Below are positions 25,784 to 30,711 of a DNA stretch of 30,711 bases, one piece after another; the stretch's first letter is position 1, and every line of letters begins with the position of its first letter. Source of the DNA: CAYPHJ01 sp964410485 (lineage in GTDB: Bacteria; Desulfobacterota; Binatia; UBA9968); the NCBI GenBank assembly GCA_964410485.1, contig CAYPHJ010000053.1, forward strand, positions 1 through 30,711. The letters run 5' to 3'. The translations under genes and the position numbers were made by a program. The notes under the pieces were generated by a model that ran no database searches, was not told where the DNA came from, and saw nothing but the letters and a program-made list of their open reading frames with translations.

Positions 25784-26947
25784 ATGGAACAACTCTGGTG
25801 GGATGCGTCAGTCTGGGTCGGCCTCGCTTTAATATCAAGCCTCATCTCGCTCAGAATCGGCATTTCCGTCGCCCTTATCGAACTCATGGTGGGGATCATT
25901 GCGGGAAACACCTTTCACCCGCAAATTTCCGAGTGGGTTCATTTTCTTGCCAGCTTTGGGGCTGTCATTCTCACGTTTCTCGCGGGCGCTGAGCTTGAAA
26001 GCCAGACCTTGAAGAAATTCTGGAAAGAGAGCCTGGTCCTGGGGATCCTAGGTTTTTTTGCTCCCTTTGCCTTGTCCTGGATCGTTGCCCAATTCCTCCT
26101 GGGCTGGGATCTCAGAGCGGCACAAATCGCTGGCATTGCGATGTCGACTACATCAGTGGCTGTAGTCTACGCGGTCATGGTGGAGACCGGACTTAATGAA
26201 AAACCGATTGGAAAGCTAATTCTGGCCGCTTGCTTTGTGGATGATCTTGGAACCGTGATCGCCCTCGGATTGCTCTTTACCAGTTTCGGCGCCTGGTTCT
26301 GGATCTTTGTTGTCCTCACGGCTGTTTCGCTAGTTCTTCTGCCGAAAATCACGCCTCGCTACCTCACGAGAGTCAATGCCCATTCGAGCGAGCCCGAGGT
26401 GAAGTACATCTATCTTATCCTCCTCGTCCTGGGCTACCTCGCTGCCCGCGGCGGTAGTGAGGCCGTGCTTCCGGCGTATCTGGTCGGCATGGTCTTGGCC
26501 GATACGTTCCTCGCCAACAGGGAGCTGATAAAACGCATGAGAGCCACAACCTTTGCTCTTCTGACGCCGTTCTATTTTCTCAAAGCCGGAAGCCTGGTTG
26601 ATTTAGAGGCTGTCGCCGCCGGTTTTGGCCTGGTCGTGGTCTTTTTCTTGGCAAAGACTCTCGCAAAATTCTTTGGTCTGTATCCCGTCGGAGTATTCTT
26701 CCGGTTCGCCACGAAGATCAATCTCTATACCACCATGATGATGAGCACGGGCCTTACCTTTGGGACCATTTCCGCCCTTTACGGCCTCACCCATGGGATC
26801 ATCGATCGAGAACAATATTCCATCCTCGTTGTGGTTGTTATCTTAACGGCGATTATTCCGACTCTCATCGCTCAATCCTTCTTCGAGCCCAAAGGAAGCG
26901 AACGAGAGACGCTATTCGACGGAAAGGGAGGGAAAGAAAATGTTTAA
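25784..26947 (+). CDS. CPA2-type cation/proton antiporter, fluoride-responsive
   Basis: This 387-residue protein has about 12 membrane helices and CPA2 antiporter features: LTFLAGAELE, the crossover-type AMSTTSVAVV and the ion-site aspartate pair in CFVDDLGTVIAL. It is expected to exchange Na+ or K+ for H+. ATG 25784 is the sensible start; an in-frame TTG at 25706 lies against the terminator. Its only visible control is the fluoride riboswitch, and Na+/H+ antiporters are known among fluoride-riboswitch genes. Its role would be to correct the acid and ion load from HF entry. UspA overlaps its end by 8 bases. Confidence 0.88.
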   Translation: MEQLWWDASVWVGLALISSLISLRIGISVALIELMVGIIAGNTFHPQISEWVHFLASFGAVILTFLAGAELESQTLKKFWKESLVLGILGFFAPFALSWIVAQFLLGWDLRAAQIAGIAMSTTSVAVVYAVMVETGLNEKPIGKLILAACFVDDLGTVIALGLLFTSFGAWFWIFVVLTAVSLVLLPKITPRYLTRVNAHSSEPEVKYIYLILLVLGYLAARGGSEAVLPAYLVGMVLADTFLANRELIKRMRATTFALLTPFYFLKAGSLVDLEAVAAGFGLVVVFFLAKTLAKFFGLYPVGVFFRFATKINLYTTMMMSTGLTFGTISALYGLTHGIIDREQYSILVVVVILTAIIPTLIAQSFFEPKGSERETLFDGKGGKENV

Positions 26948-27365
26948 CAAGATCCTGTTGGCTTACGATGGCTCAGAGGGCTCTAAACTTGCGCTCGACA
27001 AAGCGGCAGCACTCGCAAAAGCCGCCCGGCCAGAGTTTCATCTCCTGGCGGTCGGGAGAATCCCGGAATACGCTGAAACCGTGAGCGAGGTGGAGGAGGC
27101 CAAGGAACAAGCGAGCCATTTTTATTCAAAAATCATAGACGAAGCTGTTCGCGGTTTGAGTGAAAGAGGGATGACAGCAACTCCGCATGTGGAGTTTGGC
27201 AAGCCTGGCGATGTCATCTTGAGAAAAGCAGAGGATTTGCAGATTGATCTTATTATTCTCGGGACAAAGCCTCACTCTGCGCTCCGGAGAAGGTTTCTCG
27301 GAGCGACGGTCGACAAAGTGGTGGACCATGCACATTGCTCTGTGTTGGTTGTGAGGGGAGAGTGA
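26940..27365 (+). CDS. Universal stress protein, UspA family
   Basis: The 141-residue protein has the Usp alpha/beta fold: KILLAYDGSEGSKLALDKA at the start, and DLIILGTKPHSALRRRFLGATVDKVVDHAHCSVLVVR at the end written in the usual order. The ATP-binding signature G-x2-G-x9-G-S/T is incomplete: the second glycine is proline, so nucleotide binding is uncertain. GGAAAGGGAGGGAAAG lies just before ATG 26940. It overlaps the antiporter stop, so both answer to the fluoride riboswitch. UspA genes are a known member of such regulons. Confidence 0.9.
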   Translation: MFNKILLAYDGSEGSKLALDKAAALAKAARPEFHLLAVGRIPEYAETVSEVEEAKEQASHFYSKIIDEAVRGLSERGMTATPHVEFGKPGDVILRKAEDLQIDLIILGTKPHSALRRRFLGATVDKVVDHAHCSVLVVRGE

Positions 27366-27378
27366 AAAAGAGCTGAGC

Positions 27379-28000
27379 TTATTGTGCTCCACAGTGATGA
27401 TCCACAGTGGCCGGGAAGAGCCAGGTCGGCACCCACCACAAATACACCACCATGCCGAAAAGCTCGACCAACGACTGAAAGACGATCACGACCACGGCCG
27501 GCTCCCACGGGTGGGGAAGCGCGAGCGCAAATGGCAGGACGACAAACGAGTTGCGCGTGCCGAGGCTGAAAGCAAGCGCTCGTCCTTCGAGGGGACCGCG
27601 GCCAAATAGCAACGCAAGAATGCGAGCAAACACTCCGGCAGCGGTGAGGAACAGAACAAAGACCAGAAGAACCTGACCAAGAACCGGCAACGATTCCATG
27701 ACCACCCCGACTTGGGACGCCGCAATCAGGAAAACGACTGCGGCCAGCAAGGGGACTTGAAACCAACCCAGCCGATTCAGCCACGTTTCACCTTTTTTCC
27801 GGTCGTCCAGCCAGCGCTGTGTCAGGAAGGCCAGCAGCAGTGGGAGCAGGATAAGACCGAAGAATGCGTTCCGGAGATCCCCGTTGCCGAGGATGAAACC
27901 AAAACCTGGGCCCATGAAGATCCGGAGATAAAGGGGCAGTAGAGCGATTTGAAGCAACAAGTTGATCGAGTTCCCGGAGATTTCGGGGTCTGGCTTTTAA
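27379..28000 (-). pseudogene. 5'-truncated ACR3/bile-acid symporter-like transporter
   Basis: The frame covers the last six or so membrane helices of a bile-acid/arsenite (ACR3-like) permease: NLLLQIALLPLYLRIF, GLILLPLLLAFLTQRWL, SLGTRNSFVVLPFALALP and VFQSLVELFGMVVYLWW. Members have about 320 residues; here about 200 codons remain, and TAA lies in frame just before KPDPEISGNS. The first four helices are missing from the DNA upstream. A TTG at 27960 could start a fragment, but a working carrier is unlikely. It converges on UspA with 13 bases between stops. Confidence 0.7.
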
Positions 28001-28183
28001 TTCTTGACAATCTTCTTCATCGCTTTCGGTGGCGCCCGCGGGCGTATGGACCTCATGGCGTCGCGGTCCGAGTCAGCCCACTTATAACGGCTCTTGCGTC
28101 CAAGATCGGTTCGTCGCTTGTTCTAGTTTGCCCGCCGAAAGTAGACTGTAGAGCCTACAAATGGTGGTCAAAATATAACCGCT

Positions 28184-28237
28184 GTGTTCACTAATTTAGC
28201 TGTTCACTTTCATTGAACGGTTGTGTTGACTGAACAC
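28184..28237. repeat. Nested inverted repeat, GTGTTCA/TGAACAC with GTTCA/TGAAC inside
   Basis: Outer arms GTGTTCA (28184-28190) and TGAACAC (28231-28237) enclose inner arms GTTCA (28202-28206) and TGAAC (28214-28218). All four are forms of one half-site, as in an operator with two dimers. It lies 148 bases upstream of the MNT start. Apart from this, 28001-28384 shows no gene. Confidence 0.5.
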
Positions 28238-28384
28238 TCTCAATCCTGGGAACTGCGGTCTTGGCAGCGCTGGGTCCGGTGGTTTCAATCGGGCATCCCT
28301 GGTATATTTGGAGCCGAAAGTCACCCGGAGTTTGGCGTAACTGTCACACAAGGTAGTGCGGCAACGAACGGAGGTGATGAGCCG

Positions 28385-28720
28385 ATGAAGAACGCTCTGA
28401 CTCAAAAAGAAAAAGAGGGATTGGCGCGTTTCAAAGGGGCTCTTCAAAGCTTGCTCGGCGACAATCTGCTATCGCTTCGTATTTTCGGCTCCAGGGCGCG
28501 TGGAGAAGGGACGGAGGACTCGGATCTCGATATCCTGGTACTGGTGCAAAAGAAGGACCGAGCCCTCTGCCGCCGCATCGTTGAGGAATCGTTGGAAGTC
28601 GATCTTGCTTACGAAATCAATCTAGCGCCGACTATTTTGAGCGCCGACGAGTACCGGCAAAACCAGGAGTATGGGACGCCCTTCTATCGCAACGTTGAGA
28701 GCGAAGGCGTCTTCTTATGA
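28385..28720 (+). CDS. MNT-domain nucleotidyltransferase antitoxin
   Basis: This 111-residue protein is a minimal nucleotidyltransferase with Gly35-Ser36 and Asp47/Asp49 (GSRARGEGTEDSDLD), the metal-binding triad region of the family. GGAGGTGATG precedes ATG 28385. In MNT/HEPN pairs the MNT protein neutralises HEPN, in studied cases by AMP-ylating it. The HEPN gene begins inside its stop codon (ATGA). The catalytic residues are intact. Confidence 0.9.
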   Translation: MKNALTQKEKEGLARFKGALQSLLGDNLLSLRIFGSRARGEGTEDSDLDILVLVQKKDRALCRRIVEESLEVDLAYEINLAPTILSADEYRQNQEYGTPFYRNVESEGVFL

Positions 28721-29136
28721 GTAATGAGGAACAAGAGCAAAAGGCTCTGAGTCTAGCGAGGCTCAAGCGAGCGAAACAGCATCTCAAATCGGCCCGCGAC
28801 CTTCTTCGCAATGACGACTTTGCTGATTCTGTTAGCCGTTCTTATTATGCAATCTTCCAGGCCGCGAGGGCACTCCTGGCCTTGGAGGGAACCGAAAGCC
28901 GCAAGCATTCCGGCATAATCTCGCTATTTAACCGGCATTTCGTCAAAACGGGCAAGGTGGGCAAGCGATTGGGTGTCATATTGAAAGACGCGAAGCGATC
29001 CAGGGAAATGGCCGACTATACTGAGTTGGCAGAGTTCTCGCGCGAGGACGCCGAAGCGCAAATTGCTGACGCGGAAGCTTTCATCCGCGAAGTGGAAACG
29101 TTGATTGCCAAGCAGAGCGCATCAGAAACGGGATGA
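28717..29136 (+). CDS. HEPN-domain toxin
   Basis: This 139-residue helical protein fits the HEPN family: LKRAKQHLKSARDLL, SVSRSYYAIFQAARALL and HSGIISLFNRHFVKTGKVGK. The classical R-x4-6-H ribonuclease motif is not evident: the usual His after YYA-x-F is Gln (IFQAAR). It may be an atypical RNase or a non-catalytic HEPN. It overlaps MNT by four bases. Its 3' end overlaps, on the opposite strand, the tail of a damaged MazF gene, so the two toxin genes converge. Confidence 0.88.
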   Translation: MSNEEQEQKALSLARLKRAKQHLKSARDLLRNDDFADSVSRSYYAIFQAARALLALEGTESRKHSGIISLFNRHFVKTGKVGKRLGVILKDAKRSREMADYTELAEFSREDAEAQIADAEAFIREVETLIAKQSASETG

Positions 29137-29377
29137 CCCATTGAGTAAGAAACCACCCAGCGGTAAGGATGTTATCCAAGTTCGCAACACAGGGGACTGG
29201 TAATCCCTGTCGGCGGCCGAGGACTACTTCAGTCGGGAGCTGACGGATAGTTCGCGTGACAAGCGCAACCACAATGGACCCGATGTTTTCAAGAACGGCA
29301 TCCCGAGTCAGGATGATTACGGGCCGATTGCCGACGGGAGCGGGCAACTCAGCCCACCAGATCTCGCCACGCTTCAC
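29081..29377 (-). pseudogene. MazF/PemK-type toxin with lost C-terminal end
   Basis: Residues 1-72 are a clear PemK/MazF toxin (MKRGEIWWAELPAPVG, NRPVIILTRD, IGSIVVALVTRTI, CVANLDNILT). After residue 72 (about 29162) homology stops and the frame runs on through 26 unrelated residues antisense to the HEPN gene. The last helix with the conserved ending of about 35 residues is missing. Activity is doubtful. It overlaps the antitoxin stop by four bases (ATGA), so the pair was once a normal operon. Confidence 0.8.
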
Positions 29378-29589
29378 GCGTCGTCAGTTTCCCACTTGGA
29401 GATGGGGGGCAATTCACTAAGCAGTTCCGCCTGGGTCTCGGCTACCTGGTTCGGGTCGACGTCCGTGATAGCGGCGGCTTCCAGATACTGTCGAACGGCG
29501 TCTTCGATGAGTTCGGCTAGATCGCGGTTTTGCCTTTTGGCGAGATCGCGAAGCTGCTCTTCGACAACGCTGGGAAGGTTAATAGTCAT
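29374..29589 (-). CDS. Ribbon-helix-helix antitoxin, MazE-like
   Basis: The 71-residue protein starts MTINLPSVVEEQLRDLAKR, a ribbon strand plus helix, followed by LAELIEDAVRQYLE as the second helix, and an acidic toxin-binding tail ending in SKWETDDA. ATG 29589 is preferred to a TTG two codons upstream. There is no ribosome site, and the predicted -10 box ends six bases before ATG, so the mRNA may be leaderless. It is intact although its toxin is damaged. Confidence 0.85.
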   Translation of the reverse strand: MTINLPSVVEEQLRDLAKRQNRDLAELIEDAVRQYLEAAAITDVDPNQVAETQAELLSELPPISKWETDDA

Positions 29590-29595
29590 AAACAA

Positions 29596-29624
29596 ATTCT
29601 AAACTGTCATCAGCGTGGCTTCAA
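29596..29624 (-). promoter_or_regulatory. Predicted promoter of the ribbon-helix-helix antitoxin
   Basis: On the minus strand TTGAAG (29624-29619), a 17-base spacer and TAGAAT (29601-29596) precede ATG by six bases, so transcription would begin at or next to the start codon. Confidence 0.5.
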
Positions 29625-29796
29625 CCTAGGTCTGCCGAGCGACCGGCTGGTCCCGAAGGAAGCCTCGCAGGTCAGGCTCGCATAACGGAGCTAATCTTCC
29701 AGGGCCACGAGAGGGAAGAGGACTGGTATATTTACTAGTTGGGGCACCCGCTGCGTGTTTGGCGCAGCACAAGTGCGCGGAATGGATTAACGTCTT

Positions 29797-30153
29797 ATGA
29801 AACAGAAACTAAGTGTAGCCGTCTCTGCGCTCGTAGGAAGCCCACTATGTGTAGCCTCACAGGACGGTCAACGAGTTCATGAGCGGATTGCCCTTGCCTT
29901 GAGAGCACATAATCATGTAACCGTTTCGTTTTTGAATGCTCCGATTCTGACTGCGGCGTTTCTGAACGCTGCTATCGGCCAATTGTACGGAACGTTCACC
30001 GAAAATGAGATCCGTTCGAAGCTTAGGGTCACGGATATCCAGCCTGATGATCTGGCGCTATTGAAGCGAGTGGTTGGGACAGCCAAGCAGTATTTCAAAG
30101 ACCCAAAAGCCTTCAATAAGGCTTTTGAAAGCGCCCTTTCGGGACCGCTCTAG
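29797..30153 (+). CDS. STAS-like DUF4325 domain protein
   Basis: This 118-residue protein fits the DUF4325 STAS-like family: HNHVTVSFLNAPILTAAFLNAAIGQLYG, TENEIRSKL, PDDLALLKRVVGTAKQYF. Such proteins bind partners in phosphorelay or TA-like regulatory pairs. The ribosome site before ATG 29797 is weak. The downstream DNA holds short frames that may be the broken partner gene. No role can be given. Confidence 0.75.
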   Translation: MKQKLSVAVSALVGSPLCVASQDGQRVHERIALALRAHNHVTVSFLNAPILTAAFLNAAIGQLYGTFTENEIRSKLRVTDIQPDDLALLKRVVGTAKQYFKDPKAFNKAFESALSGPL

Positions 30154-30528
30154 CGCCGCGCTCGGTCGATCCGATTCAACAGACCGTTGCAACGGCTGTG
30201 CAATCGTACCTCAATCATCCGGACGTTGACCGGCGTCAGGAATTGATCACATTCGATTTTTGAATCAGCCAATGCTCCGGATCCACGTGCAGAAACTCAG
30301 ACAGGCTTACAGAGAGTTTCAGAGCCAAAGCGACATCAAGGCTCTCTTTGCCACGATCGAGGAGCTGCGAAGGACGAAAGGCGGTGAGCAAACTAGAGAG
30401 CGTGCTCCGGCAAAGATGGAAAGGCATCGCGCATAAGGAAGCCGTTGCTCTTCTCAAGCAGGCAGAGGTGATTTTAGGGAAGGTAGGGGATCATATATTT
30501 AGCTACACCAGGTATGGAGTAAAGAAAG
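30154..30528 (+). other. Stretch of short overlapping frames, possible frameshifted gene
   Basis: Three plus-strand frames look protein-like in sequence but are out of register: one ending VQSYLNHPDVDRRQELITFDF at TGA near 30262, ATG 30272-30436 (VQKLRQAYREFQSQSDIKAL, IEELRRTKG), and GTG 30384-30545 (VSKLESVLRQRWKGIAHKEA). Together they suggest a damaged partner gene of the DUF4325 protein. On the minus strand 30236-30390, DRGKESLDVALALKL-SVSLSEF resembles the end of an XRE regulator. None is secure. Confidence 0.25.
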
Positions 30529-30663
30529 ATGCAAACCGGCGATAAGGCAACTGTAGAGCTTTCGGTCCAAGGCATGGACTGTGCAGACGAAGCGCAGCAG
30601 ATCGAGAACGCTTTGCATAAACTGGAAGGGGTTATTGAGATTAAAACCTTTGTGGCCATTTAG
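30529..30663 (+). CDS. Short heavy-metal-associated (HMA) domain, truncated
   Basis: The 44-residue frame reads VELSVQGMDCADEAQQIENAL then LEGVIEIKTFVAI and ends in TAG, with a second TAG next. It is the first part of an HMA domain of the sort that begins Zn/Cd/Pb-transporting P-type ATPases. The usual CxxC is CADE: only the first cysteine remains, as in some ATPase variants. The final strand of the fold is missing. It may be the remnant of an ATPase gene lying just beyond the window. Confidence 0.55.
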   Translation: MQTGDKATVELSVQGMDCADEAQQIENALHKLEGVIEIKTFVAI

Positions 30664-30711
30664 TAGGCTGGTTTCAGGAAAATCATAGGCTCGGATTTGC
30701 GCGACCTCCCA

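Noticed and set aside
28223..28384. 54-codon upstream extension of the MNT antitoxin
   Set aside because: Homology to the MNT family begins at ATG 28385, which has a strong GGAGGTGATG site.

Overview
The window looks like a chromosomal stretch of an uncultured Gram-negative environmental bacterium with a GC content around the mid-fifties. Pointers are a tripartite tricarboxylate (TctA/TctB) carrier, a GNAT/NDP-forming acyl-CoA synthetase fusion, an inner-membrane/periplasmic-adaptor exporter, a fluoride riboswitch, and short dispersed repeats of a type common in deltaproteobacterial and similar environmental genomes. The taxon cannot be named from the sequence, and there is no rRNA or tRNA to anchor it.

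Region 1 (1-9.1 kb) is metabolic. On the minus strand lie a heme-oxygenase-fold diiron oxidase-like gene and a double-cupin, gentisate-dioxygenase-like gene. On the plus strand a 914-residue GNAT/acyl-CoA synthetase fusion is followed by a small degenerate GIY-YIG-like protein. TctB and TctA follow on the minus strand with no TctC binding protein in view. A small cupin gene is broken by three single-base frameshifts.

Region 2 (9.2-13.5 kb) is one exporter operon: a LolD/MacB-type ATPase, a double-FtsX permease starting inside the ATPase stop codon, and an HlyD-type adaptor. A perfect 14-bp inverted repeat sits inside the adaptor's coding sequence.

Region 3 (13.5-15.9 kb) is an arsenic locus. 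arsR and an AqpS-type aquaglyceroporin run leftward, overlapping by ATGA. A thioredoxin-type arsC and an arsI-like C-As lyase run rightward. The shared promoter has an ArsR-like palindrome over the arsC -35 box. The aquaporin has an in-frame TAA in mid-protein.

Region 4 (15.9-25.3 kb) is accessory DNA under decay. It holds small unknown genes, a conserved two-gene unit, a DUF2281-like antitoxin with a MazF toxin cut short where a ~100-bp repeat begins, and an ASCH gene with an in-frame TAG. It also holds a type III restriction-modification locus in which mod and res are each broken by a frameshift, and res also lacks the nuclease aspartate.

Region 5 (25.3-30.7 kb) starts with a fluoride riboswitch and terminator ahead of a CPA2-type cation/proton antiporter and a UspA protein, a likely fluoride-stress operon. 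Then come a 5'-truncated ACR3/bile-acid-symporter-like gene, an MNT/HEPN toxin-antitoxin pair, a second MazEF-like pair with a damaged toxin end, a DUF4325 STAS-like protein and a short heavy-metal-associated domain. The recurring theme from 13.5 kb on is toxic-ion resistance, toxin-antitoxin and defence genes, with many lesions of several kinds. Some frameshifts could be sequence errors, but truncations, a lost catalytic residue and in-frame stops point to real gene decay.
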